From contig QXEO01000549.1 in the NCBI GenBank assembly GCA_007115705.1, forward strand, positions 744,001 through 808,000: a DNA stretch of 64,000 nucleotides, given 5' to 3'. The DNA is from Dactylis glomerata. Lineage: Eukaryota > Streptophyta > Magnoliopsida > Poales > Poaceae. Shown here in pieces: positions 1 through 9,794 of this stretch. A model generated the notes under the pieces. That model searched no databases. It was not told the DNA's origin and saw only the letters and a program-made list of their open reading frames with translations. A program made the translations under genes and the position numbers. The first letter of the stretch is position 1. Each line of letters begins with the position of its first letter.

Positions 1-1412
1 TGATATTGCTTCTTCGTGTGGTTGCGATGAGGTGATCCATTGGCTGGGTTATGTTTGCTATAGTATTCTAGTTAGTTCCTCTATGCGCTCTCTTATCTTA
101 TTCTGATTAGACGGAAGTTGTAGAGTGTCTCTATAGGTTCTTTAGTGCTTGCTCGCTGCCGCTTAACCCCACCATACAACTGACGTCCTTTTGAGCCTCT
201 CGAGCTTGTCTGCGTACCTCACGTACAAAGGCGACTTGTTGACTACGCTTTATACGTCTTGAAGTCTTGCTAAGTACTTCGTACTTATTGCTGCTCGTCT
301 CGGATTTCTCGCCGGAGCAGGTTTGAAGAAAGGTACATGGAAGGGACGACGTTAGCAAGGTTACCCTTCCGGCTTGGCCTGGGCAGGGTTATGGACGCCA
401 TCGTTATCTTCAGGCCTCTTAGGCCCATTTGTATTCTTGTCCGTATTCGGATACTATTTTGCTTTATGTATAATTTGGATCTTTGTATGTATATTTGGAT
501 TCTTGACTCGTGGAGTCTTTGTGGTTGTATATTATATTCTTTTGTGGGTTCCATCGTGAACTTGTGCAATGTTGCTACCTTGATTCCACCCGCATAATGT
601 GTATGTTGCAACGTGCATATTTTGCTTGGTGGTGCGTTTCCAAAGCGACATCGTGCGAATTGTGGCGTGTTTGCTATAATTCGCAAGGTGCCGATTTTGG
701 GGCGTCACAAACCTGATGGAGGTTGTCGGGCTGGGACCAAAGCAAGGAGGAGTGGGAATTGAAGCCGACGCGCATGAGAAATGCTGCCGCGTGCATTCTG
801 TGAGCGTAGAGAGCGGCGGCAGGGAGGAAAAGATAGGGGCTAGGGTTGCAGCATAGGAGAGGTCTTCTCTTATAGGATAGGGAGGCGTCCCATCGGCCGT
901 TCCATCGATCAGGTGTAGTACGTGGCTCCGCTGTGATTCTTGCCATACAGGAGGAAGAAGATAGAAGTGCAACGTGGAAGTAGATGGGCCATGGGCCAAA
1001 AATTAGTGAGCGATAAAGGATTAGAGAGGAAAATGAAATAGTTGGCTGGGATGCTTCTTTCCTTGTGATTGCTTCTCTTCTTTTCTTTTGTCTTGCTGAA
1101 ATTTTTGGGGATAAGAGGAGAAAAGGAGGAGTTTCAAAAGGTTGTAAAACAGGTTTGAAATAAGATTTCAAAATTTTGATTTACTATCTAAAATAATTTT
1201 CAAAGGTTTGCAAACATTTTTGGTTTAGTCTTAATTCAAAATAATAGAAGAAGAGGAAGGTTTGTTTCATAAAACCATACAAGCAAAACAAAATAAGCTT
1301 TAATAAAAAATAATTTTGTTTGACAAAACATGCAAAGGTGACAATGCATGATGATGCACAAAAATAAAATAACAAACAATTTCTAAAAAGTGGATTTTTC
1401 CGGGCCGTTACA
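1..1412 (-). repeat. LTR fragment of a retrotransposon, truncated by window edge
   Basis: The segment ends with GGGCCGTTACA at 1402-1412 and then switches abruptly into MULE coding sequence. An undisturbed copy of that coding sequence exists at 23886 onward, so the boundary is placed exactly. Read on the minus strand the segment begins TGTAACGGCCC, a usual start for long gypsy-type LTRs in grasses. The rest of the element and the second target duplication (expected AAGTC, as at 1413-1417) lie outside the window. No protein similarity was seen in it; the short ORFs look accidental. Confidence 0.7.
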
Positions 1413-4400
1413 AAGTCTCATACTTCTAAAAGAAAGGCACGTACAAATGAGCTTGAGAAGCAGCAGTTTGTGTACAACAAATTCCGCAAACCAAAAACAG
1501 AGGAGCAGATGCAGAAAGAGAGGATGACAGTGCTTGAAGACATTAGCCCTGTGCAACTAGATGATGGAGGTGATGGAGAAGAGGCTGGGACACCTTCAAA
1601 AAATTCTAGCAGGTTTGCTGTTAGGCGCAAGAGGGAATCAATTGTACAAACCGGATGCGCAGCAAGGATGTTCATCAAGTTGATTGATTCTAAGTGGGAG
1701 GTGACCTATTTTATTGCAGAGCATAACCATCCCATGGTTGAGAAGCCATCACTGACAAAATACCTGAGATCCCACAAGGGTATCCCAAATGATGAGAGAG
1801 AATTCTTGAGATGCCTACACAATTGCAATTTAGAAACAGGTTTGTTGACAAAAAAATCCAGTTTAATTACATGCAAACCTAGTTTAGAAAAGCCTCTGGT
1901 TGCATACTTTGTTTAAAAATCCTAGTTGGTTGCTGAAATCTAACTTAGTTGGCTTCTGAACACGGTTAAGTTGGTTTCTGAAATCTAACTAAGTTGGCTT
2001 AGCAACTTTCAAATTGAGGTCTATTTGTGTTTTATTTTCTAGTCATGTTGTTTTTGAATCCAACTAAGTTGGTTTCAGAACACGGTTAAGTTGGTTACTA
2101 AATCTAACTAAGTTGGGTACCCTGTCATCATTAAGTTGTTCTCATCCATATGCATTAAAGTATACTTGATATCATCATTAAGTTGCTTTTTGTTGTCTAT
2201 CTAAGTTGCAAACTAGCTCCTTGAAAAAACACCTAAGTTGCATCAATCAAACACCTAAGTTAATCAAGCTAAGTTTGCTCAATGAACACGGCTAAGTTGG
2301 TCATGAAAAATCCTAGGTAACCCGTCTTCTTATTAAGTTCCATTTTTTATGCTTCTTCTTGTTTTTAAGCTCACAGTTAATTGCTTTTACTAATCGTCTA
2401 AGTTAGCTCCTGAACACTGTTAGAGTTGGTCACCATAAAACCTAGCTAACTTGTCTTCTTATTAAAGTTCCATTTTTTGGTGCTTCTTATTATTTTTCAT
2501 CTCACACTTACTTGCTTTTTACTAATCGTCTAAGATGCCTCGTGAACATAGTTAAGTTGGTCACCAAGTCCTAGCTAACTTGGTTACTATTTTTCTGTTC
2601 TAAATTTGTTTTGCAGGGCGCATGATGGAAGTGATGTCAGAGTTCTATGGTGAGGATGCACTGGTGCCTTATGGGCCAAAATCAATATCCAACTTGAGGT
2701 CAGAATTCAGAAGTGAGAACAAGGAATATGACATAGCTGAGACACTTGAGCATTTCAAGGAGCTGCAGATACAGGACCCAGACTTCTTCTCCGACTTCTC
2801 CCTAGATTCAGAGAAAAGGGTGGAACACCTATTTTGGGTTGATGGTGTTGCAAGGAAAGCTTATGTGGAAGCGTATCATGACTGTGTGTCTTTTGACACA
2901 ACTTTTTGCACAAATCGCTTCAACATGCCTTTCGCTCCGTTCATTAGTATAAATAGGCATGGGCAGTCGTTTATGCTAGGTTGTGCTTTCCTTAGAGATG
3001 AAAAGGAGGAGAGTTTCAAGTGGGCTTTCCGCACTTTCCTGAAAGCAATGCATGGGAAACAGCCAACAAATATTATCACAGATCAGGACTGGGCAATGAG
3101 GGCTGCAATACAGGCTATTTTCACCGATAGTGTTCATCGAAACTGGCGATGGCACATAATGAAGAAGGCTAATGAGATACTTGGATCATTCCTAGGTCGA
3201 CATCCTGGTTTGGCTGAGGAGTTCAACGAATGTGTTGACGAGAGTATGTGGGTTGAGGAGTTTGAAGCTTGTTGGGCAGAACTAGTTCTGAAATGGGACT
3301 TGGCTGGTAATGAAACATTTGCTTGGTTGAAGAAGTATGCGCATACATGGGTACCATGTTACTTTAGAACATGTTTCTTCCCCTTCTTGCAGTCTACTCA
3401 AAGAAGTGAGGGGTTCAACGCTGTGCTAAAGCGCTATGTAAACCCTCAAAATTCAATCAAGCACTTCGTGAGACAGTACGAGAAGATTCAAAAGAAGGTG
3501 TTAAGTAAGGAGGATAGCAATGACTACAGAACTGATCACCTTGAGGTCAGGCCAATGACACTGTTCCCAATAGAGAAACATGCCTTATCTGTTTACACAA
3601 GGGACATCTACTTGAGGTTCAGATTGGAGTTTGAACTAATTGGAAGGTACAATGTAGAAGATCTAGGCAGAAACATGTACAACATGGTTCCTAACAACAT
3701 AAGATGCTATCCTTATGGTGAAAGAACTTACCTTGTTAATGCAAATGGAGAGAACAACTACAACTGTGAGTGTTGCAAATTTGAACGTGATGGGTTGCTT
3801 TGCTGCCATGTTTTAAAGTTGTTTACGCACATTGGTGTTGGCATGATACCAGAGCACTACATCATGCGCAGGTGGACTCAACAAGCAATACAACATGTAC
3901 CTACACAGCCTGGTCCAGTACCTAATGAAGTCATGCCTGAACAGTCACGCCAGAAAATACGGTTTGCCAACTTATCTACTTCATTCATCCAAATGGCTAA
4001 GTTGGGTAGTGAGTCTAAACAGGGAGAAGCTATTGCTCGTAGACACATTAAGGAGATGAGGACGGAGTTTGCGCAACTAAACAAGGTTCAAAAGAAGAAA
4101 CAGAGTAGCAAGACAAACAGTACTTCTACTCAAAGGCAACAGCCAGCAGAAACTGATCATCCGTCAGCGCAAACTGGTGCTCACAATCCACTGCGACAGA
4201 ACACAGCTACTAATGTTTCCTGGCAGAGAGCTTCACCTAATGTGCAACAACAAACAGCAGATTGTACTGCGCCGCAATAGGCAGCAGCTCCTACGCTTCT
4301 GCAACGAATGTCACATCCTAGCGTCCATCACGAAAAAACTTCAGGTACTGCTGATCGACCTTCAACAGGTGCAGTACCTCTGCCTAAAAGGCTGCCGCAA

Positions 4401-4901
4401 ACTACTAGTACAAGTATGCGATCACGGACTGCTGGTGAAAATTGGTTTTCCCACTCGGTTCCTGAACCAATGCAAATAGAGATACCTCTAAACAGGCAGG
4501 AGGTGCAGCGGGGACATTCTTATGCAACAACTCATGACATCCATTTTAGTGGTCCGCATTCCTCAGCAAAACAGCCAATACCTAGGCCTGAGTTGGCAGC
4601 AAGAGGACAACCACCTGCAACAACTATAGAACAATTTGCTACCAGTGTGCCAGAAAGATCAACAAGAACAAAAAGGAAGTCATCGGGGCCTGGGACATCC
4701 GACATGGTAGATGAAGGTTGTGTTGCTGCATCTAGCGATTTTTTTTTGCTTAACCCTCCTAGGTCTAACACTAAAGGGCGTAAAAAGGGTCGAATCCTAG
4801 CTGGTATTGAGTTGCAGGCCAAGAAGACAAGTTTGTGCAGTGCGTGTGGTGAGCCTGGACACAACATTGCAACTTGCACTGCTGGGTTGGGTAAACACTA
4901 G
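1413..4901 (+). pseudogene. FAR1/MURA-type MULE transposase, 5' truncated (copy A)
   Basis: This is the transposase gene of a Mutator-like element. Exon 1 (1413-1839) keeps part of the FAR1-type DNA-binding domain. Intron 1840-2616 has the donor ACAG/GTTTGT and the acceptor TTTTGCAG. Exon 2 (2617-4901) starts in phase with residues RMMEVM. It carries a MULE transposase domain with candidate DDE residues, counted from the ATG at 2622: D92 in FDTTF, D154 in TDQDW and E263 in RSEGFN. A SWIM zinc finger follows (C382, C384, C394, H396), and a CCHC knuckle lies near the C-terminus (CSACGEPGH, about 4835-4876). Three lesions are visible. The LTR at 1-1412 removes the N-terminus. A zinc-ligand Cys of the FAR1 domain is Tyr (TAC at 1473-1475; copy B has TGC). 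An in-frame TAG sits at 4278-4280 between the SWIM part and the C-terminal part, with the frame continuing after it. It faces the Ulp1-like gene tail-to-tail, about 160 bp away. Confidence 0.9.
1840..2616 (+). repeat. Transposase intron saturated with AAGTTG motifs
   Basis: This 777-bp intron has clean GT/AG ends. It is packed with short variants of CTAAGTTGG and GGTTAAGTTGG, often following GAACACGG. It matches 24313-24913 with a constant offset of 22473, so the two copies carry no net insertions or deletions here. No coding potential was seen. Confidence 0.75.
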
Positions 4902-5058
4902 GTTCAGCCCAAAAAAAAGGCAATGACAAGAAATGTATTCCATGGATTCATGATAATATAAATGTAACAGTGACAAAAAATCAGCTTAATATATTATGGG
5001 TGCTCAGAACACATATTTTTTTTAGTTATTTCTATTAATACAAGTACTCTTCTCTACC

Positions 5059-5236
5059 TCATTTCAGCTTGATCGCTTCCCTCCATTTTGCATTGTTGTC
5101 GGTGGAGATGATCCATGTATAAGTCATCAGTTTCCTAATGCTTGCAACATTAGACCCTTGGTATTTTGGAAGTGTCCTTCCATTCCAGTGTTCAGCGTTG
5201 AACAAAGTGCAAATCCCACATTCATTGTTGCAGCGT
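5059..5236 (-). pseudogene. Ulp1-like gene, last exon with catalytic Cys
   Basis: The minus-strand reading gives CNNECGICTLFNAEHW, then a C-terminal helix-rich stretch with MTYTWIISTDNN, and a TGA stop at 5059-5061. N-x-C-G followed by hydrophobic residues is the nucleophile motif of C48 peptidases. The 5' edge of this exon is uncertain because I see no obvious AG acceptor just upstream. An intron of roughly 0.8 kb separates it from the His/Asp exon. Confidence 0.72.
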
Positions 5237-6062
5237 GGTTTAATCGAAAAAGTTGTTAAAATAAGACGAAGGTAGACAAAAACAGTTGTATATTATTAAC
5301 CAAGATCATGACACAGATTAAGTTTAGAAAACATGTCAAACACTCATTATGAGCTTGTTAAAAATATGAAAATGCAGATGAAAAATAGATCACGTTATTC
5401 TTAAAAAGCACATTAGAAAGTTTAATGTTGCAACATAAGCTTTTATCCATATAGAAATATTTGTGATGTTGCAACTTCATTTTAAACCATCCTAATTAGT
5501 TGTTTGAGGAAATTTGAACAGTAATTACTTTGCAAAAAAACAAAACTAGACTCTTCCCCCACAGGCAACTCGGCTATACCATGTTTCAATCTATTTTGAT
5601 CTAGTTTGATTGATGCAACTTAGGTGTTTTTTCATATTCAAACTTGGAGCAACTTGACTGTAGCAAAAGAGCAAATTTGACTCTTCCCAGAAAACAACTG
5701 GGCTTTGCCATGTTTCACCTTTTTCTATGTAAATAAAACCAAAGGGAAAACCACTATGCCTTATTTTAAAAACAACTAGGTGGATGGGTTGATTCAACTT
5801 AGGTAGGCTTGCAGATGCAACTTCTCTCTTAGAGTGGCCAACTTTAAAAAGGGCATTTTTTAAGACGAGTTAAACCAAGTTCCAGGAACAACTTGACTGT
5901 ACCAAAAAGAAACAAGGACCCCTACTTAACTAGAAGACCAAGTGAAAAAACATTGTACCCCAAAAAAACCAACTTGATAAGTTGGCTGATGAAACTTGTA
6001 CAAAGACAAAAACAACTAACAAAAGGTACTGGAGAAAAAAAGATTCCAGTTGCTGTACTCAC
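5237..6062 (-). other. Ulp1-like gene intron (AAGTTG/CAACTT-rich)
   Basis: This stretch between the His/Asp exon and the Cys exon contains many CAACTT and AAGTTG words and A-runs. I see no convincing extra exon, although a short one carrying the Gln of the oxyanion hole could be hidden here. The donor at 6062 reads AACGAA/GTGAGT on the minus strand. Confidence 0.5.
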
Positions 6063-6331
6063 TTCGTTAGTTGCCTTGGAGGTTTTATGTCTTGCGGTGG
6101 GTCAAAAATCTGAAAGTTGATTTTTGAAGTTGCGTAGTATTGTTCCCACAAAGTCTTGATGGCGGCAAGTATTGTGTTGACACTTCCACGGAACTTCGCG
6201 TCTGTCAATGCTCTTGATGAGTCTAACACCTCAAATCTCCTATCCCTTATATTGATGATGAACAGCCAGTAATGGTTGACCTTGACACGTTCACCTTCTG
6301 CTGCAAGGTCCTCGAGGACAGGCAGCATAAC
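6063..6331 (-). pseudogene. Ulp1-like gene exon with catalytic His and Asp
   Basis: The exon starts after the acceptor AAAATACAG and reads VMLPVLEDL, then VNHYWLFIINIRDRRFEVLDS. HYW followed by an I/N strand is the catalytic-His motif of C48 peptidases, and FEVLDS supplies the Asp. The preceding exon (6549-6463, 29 codons, DLELNKKELEKYFAKSK) joins in phase 0. This local part of the gene is undamaged. Confidence 0.82.
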
Positions 6332-6462
6332 CTGTATTTTGCACCAAGAAAGAAAGGGATTAAAAAGGTGTATGTGAGTGTATGGGAGTGAGTCCAGTGT
6401 TACATAACATGTAGAATAAACACAAAAAATAAAGCTAAAGTGAAGTAGAAAGAAGCACATAC

Positions 6463-6549
6463 GCTGTCTTTCCTATCGAGGTGGGCCTTACTCTTTGCAA
6501 AGTACTTTTCAAGCTCCTTCTTGTTTAGTTCCAAATCTTGGAGTAAGGA
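6463..6549 (-). pseudogene. Ulp1-like gene, small lysine-rich exon
   Basis: This is an 87-bp exon with the minus-strand acceptor CATCTAG and the donor AGC/GTATGT. It encodes about 29 residues (SLLQDLELNKKELEKYF...), with no stop and phase 0 at both ends. Confidence 0.65.
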
Positions 6550-6641
6550 CTAGATGAAAAATTGGAAACCATGTTATGGTAGGAGAAGAGGACCCAGAAA
6601 CTTGTACAGAGATCATAAGCCAAAAAACACATGTAGTACAC

Positions 6642-7060
6642 TTGGCTACTTTATATACCCTAGTTGCATGAAGGAGTATTATAAAGTTGGTTACAACTGA
6701 TAGTCAAGTTGCATACCTTTTTTATATGGGAAGATATGAGTCCTATTTTTTAAATACAATTTTTTTTCATCAACATGAATAAAGTTGGCTACTATATATA
6801 CCCTAGTTGCATTAAGGAGTATTACCAAGTTGGCTAGCAGTAATAGTCAAGTTGCATATATTTTTTATATGGGGAGATATGATTCATGTTTTTAAATGCA
6901 AGCTTTTGTCATCAAACATGATTAAGTTGGCTACTTTATATACCCTAGTTGCATTAAGGAATATTATAAAGTTGTCTACCAGTAAATAGTCAAGTTGCGT
7001 TCCCTTATATATGGGGAGATATGGTTCCTGTTTTAAAATGCATTTTTTTCTCATCAACGT
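6642..7060 (+). repeat. Intronic tandem repeat, about 142-bp unit, three copies
   Basis: Three head-to-tail units start at the TTGGCT words at 6642, 6785 and 6927. Each contains GTTGGCTACTTTATATACCC, TAGTTGCATTAAGGAGTATTA, a GTCAAGTTGCATA block and a TCATCAACATG end. They sit in the intron between the protease exons ending at 7103 and starting at 6549. The same unit occurs in reverse orientation at 16791-17100, in another intron of the same gene. Confidence 0.85.
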
Positions 7061-7102
7061 GTGTGAACAAACCAAACAAAAGTTTGTTTTGGTTAATCTT
7101 AC

Positions 7103-7382
7103 CGCAACTCTGAGAGGCATGACAACCTTCTTGAGATTCTTGTCTGTTCTTAGCATTATAGACTCGATTCCGAGCTCCATGACAGTATTCTTGACTACTC
7201 CACAGGGCATCATTGAGTTTGCAAGTTCTTGTAATGAAACAAAGTATTTGTTGTAGCTCACAACAATAGGCGTGTTATCAGTTTCTTTGCCCCTTTGTGA
7301 TCTGCGTCCATGTGCAATAACTGCATTGTACAGATCCTTCACATCAGCTGAGCATGTAAAAAGGGCTTTATCTTCATACATG
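7103..7382 (-). pseudogene. Ulp1-like gene exon left of the CACTA insertion
   Basis: The minus-strand reading is MYEDKALFTCSADVKDLYNA and onward to MLRTDKNLKKVVMPLRVA, followed by the donor GCG/GTAAGA at 7102. If the CACTA and one ATG duplication are removed, the reading frame runs directly into SPYIMYEDKA from 14523. The exon was therefore intact here when the CACTA arrived. Confidence 0.8.
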
Positions 7383-7398
7383 CACTAGTAGGGAAAAC

Positions 7399-7640
7399 CT
7401 CTTCTGTGGCGCACCAAAATATGCATTCTGTGGCGCATGGGTGGTGCTCCACAGAATCTTCGCCACAAAAATAAGCATTCTGTGGCGCACCAGCACATGC
7501 GCCACAGAAATAAGGAATTCTGTGGCGCACCAAACCATAATGCGCCACAGAATTTTTTAATTCTGTGGCGCATTATGGTTTGGTGCGCCACAGAACTAGG
7601 TGCGCCACAGAATTGCATTTTAGTGCGCCACAGAAATATT
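7399..7640. repeat. CACTA left subterminal repeat array
   Basis: About a dozen copies of the 14-mer TTCTGTGGCGCACC or close variants occur in both orientations, some as back-to-back hairpins (for example around 7545-7600). In En/Spm elements such subterminal repeats are where the element-encoded binding protein acts; that role is inferred here from position and arrangement. Confidence 0.85.
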
Positions 7641-7909
7641 ACAGGTTTTATACAGAACTTATTCTGTCTGGTGTATATATACAGGTATTAACAGATATAA
7701 TATAGCAGTATACAGATATATCAACAGATTTCATATAGCACAATTATATATCTCCATATAAAACTCATTTCATATAGAATATTAACAGATTTCATATAGC
7801 TCCATGCATATACAACTCATCATACATATATAGATCTCCATACAACTCATAATCCATGCAAATTAAGTGCATCATCTCAAGATACAAATGAAGTGACACC
7901 GGCCACCGC

Positions 7910-8147
7910 CTACGCTAGGATGAAATAGAGTACCGCTCCGATGATGGTGAGCAAGAGCGAGAGCACAATGAAGGTCTTCATCTTGCTCTTGTTCGACTGG
8001 TGCTTCCTCCACTTGGCAACCGCCTCTTGTTGAGTCTGGTAGCCTTTGTAGCAGTTGCCGCTGGAACTTGTGCACCTGTTCCTTGCAGTCCGTCCACTCC
8101 TCATAGACTCCTGGAACCCGCCCCTCGAACACGACGTACCACGTCAT
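7910..8147 (-). pseudogene. RNase H1 N-terminal/viroplasmin-like domain with membrane tail, copy 1
   Basis: The minus-strand reading gives MTWYVVFEGRVPGVYEEW, the hallmark start of the RNase H1 hybrid-binding domain (PF01693, also found in caulimovirus viroplasmin). After one extra C near 8063 the frame changes and continues SGNCYKGYQTQQEAVAKW, the second half of the same fold. It ends in a hydrophobic segment FIVLSLLLTIIGAVLYFILA followed by a stop. Full-length RNase H1 has a catalytic domain after this one; here a single C-terminal transmembrane-like segment follows instead. The copy is disabled by the +1 frameshift. Confidence 0.75.
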
Positions 8148-8350
8148 CTCTATGGACACAAGGCATATAACAACACCTTTCTCTATAGACATGTAGAGAA
8201 AGGTAGCTCTACCTGTAGCTCTATAGACATGTAGTATATATGTTATGCAACGAAAGGAATGACAAAGTGCAAAAACATGCTTGCATGATCACAAATACAA
8301 TGGCAAAGATTCATAAGCCTAGAATAAAACATAGCATGGATGACGATCGA

Positions 8351-8612
8351 TCATATATAAGCAAGTCCAACATTGAAAAAAAAGTTCGAATAGATCACAC
8401 CGGCGACGACGATGAGCAAGATCGAGACCATGATCAAGAACTCCATCCGATCCTTCTTCCACACGTGTCTCCTCCACTTGGAGACCGCAAGCTCTCTTGT
8501 CTTGTACCCTTTGTAGCAGTTGTCGCTGAAGTTGGTCACCTATGCCTGGCAGCCCTCCCACTCCTCGTAGACTCCTAGAACCCGACCACTGTACACCACG
8601 TACCACAAGACA
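8351..8612 (-). pseudogene. RNase H1 N-terminal/viroplasmin-like domain with membrane tail, copy 2
   Basis: This diverged duplicate of copy 1 reads WYVVYSGRVLGVYEEWEGCQA, a TAG at 8540-8542, then VTNFSDNCYKGYKTRELAV and a hydrophobic tail (LIMVSILLIVVAGVIYSNF). Apart from the amber codon the two halves are in one frame. This copy lacks the extra base that shifts copy 1, so the two copies were disabled independently. It lies between units of the flanking ~142-bp repeat, so domain and repeat seem to have duplicated together. Confidence 0.75.
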
Positions 8613-8630
8613 TCTCTGTATAGACATGAA

Positions 8631-9190
8631 GTATATATGTTATGCAACGAAAGGAATGATAAAGTTAAAAAACATGTTTGCATATGATCACAAATACTAT
8701 GGCAAGGATTCATAAGCCTAGAATAAAACATAGCATGGATGACGATCGATCATATATAAGCCTAGAATGGAGTATATATGTTATATATGCAACGAAAGGA
8801 ATGACAAAGTTCAAAAACATGCTTGCATGATCACAAATACTATGGCAAGGATTCATAAGCCTAGAATAAAACATAGCATGGATGACGATCGATCATATAT
8901 AAGCCTAGAATGGAGTATATATGTTATATATGCAACGAAAGGAATGACAAAGTTCAAAAGCATGCTTGCATGATCACAAATACTATGGCAAGGATTCATA
9001 AGCCTAGAATAAAACATAGCATGGATGACGATCGATCATATATAAGCCTAGAATGGAGTATATATGTTATGCAACGAAAGGAATGACAAAGTTCAAAAGC
9101 ATGCTTGCATGATCACAAATACTATGGCAAGGATTCATAAGCCTAGAATAAAACATAGCAGTTCATATGATCATATATAAGCAGTTCATA
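8631..9190. repeat. Tandem repeat, about 142-bp unit, in CACTA
   Basis: Units begin at the GCAACGAAAGGAATGA words at 8644, 8789, 8932 and 9071 (spacings 145, 143 and 139). An earlier diverged unit is at 8247. Each unit contains CATGCTTGCATGATCACAAATAC and CATGGATGACGATCGATCATATA. Short inverted words such as GATCGATC recur in every unit. Confidence 0.85.
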
Positions 9191-9205
9191 ATACGAAAAA
9201 AAGTT

Positions 9206-9787
9206 CTAGCGCCTAGAGGGTCCCGCCTCGTCGTCGTTGGCCCTCACGCGCTTCCTCGTCGCCGCTAGGCCCGATCGAGCATCTCGTGCGGCGGCGGGGG
9301 CGGGGGTGGGGGCGGGGGCGGGGAGGAAGTCATCCTCCACAATCTTGTGGAGGCGACTGGAGTCCTCCGCGAGCAGCTCCAAGAGGCGCCGCCGCTCCAA
9401 CTCCATGAAGCTGCGCGCTCCCTCCTCCGTCGCGTGGCGGTCGCGGGACTCCTTGAGCCCCGACTCAAGAAGCAGGCCGTCAACCTCATCGTCGCGCGCC
9501 GCCTCCTTGTTCTCCATCCGCAGTGAACGCCATGAGGCGTGGATGGCCGCCTGTTCTTCATTCTCGGGGTCCGAGATGGCCCACTCCATGTCGTCGATCT
9601 CCGCCTGGACTTCCGCCTCCAGGCGGTCGTTCTCCTCCTCGTCCTCTGGGTAGTCCACCTCGGGGACTTCCTCCTCCTCGCCGTCGGACGCTGGAGGTGG
9701 CGGCGTTGGAGGCGGCGTCGGAGGGGGAGGGGGTGGTGGTGGGCGTCGGCTCATCATCGCGTAGGTGGTGATCTTGCGGCGCACCAT
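9206..9787 (-). CDS. Acidic, proline-rich hypothetical protein of the CACTA
   Basis: This is an open frame of 193 codons starting MVRRKITTYAMMSRR, then a poly-Pro/Thr-Pro stretch (residues 16-32). A strongly acidic segment follows (about residues 35-70), then Glu/Arg-rich helix-forming sequence, an Ala/Pro spacer and a basic tail (RKRVRANDDEAGPSRR). A splice acceptor (CTGCTTTTAG) ends at 9795, just before the ATG. A matching donor lies at 12025, so it is probably exon 2 of a gene with a leader exon at 12026-12224. The function is not recognised. Such ORFs accompany the transposase in grass CACTA elements, but a role as the subterminal-repeat binding protein is only a guess. Confidence 0.6.
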   Translation of the reverse strand: MVRRKITTYAMMSRRPPPPPPPPTPPPTPPPPASDGEEEEVPEVDYPEDEEENDRLEAEVQAEIDDMEWAISDPENEEQAAIHASWRSLRMENKEAARDDEVDGLLLESGLKESRDRHATEEGARSFMELERRRLLELLAEDSSRLHKIVEDDFLPAPAPTPAPAAARDARSGLAATRKRVRANDDEAGPSRR

Positions 9788-9794
9788 GGCGTAC

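Noticed and set aside
7910..8612. Integrated caulimovirus sequence, because of the viroplasmin-like domain
   Set aside because: Only this small domain is present, it has a membrane tail, and it lies inside clear CACTA ends. The RNase H1 N-terminal family explains it better.
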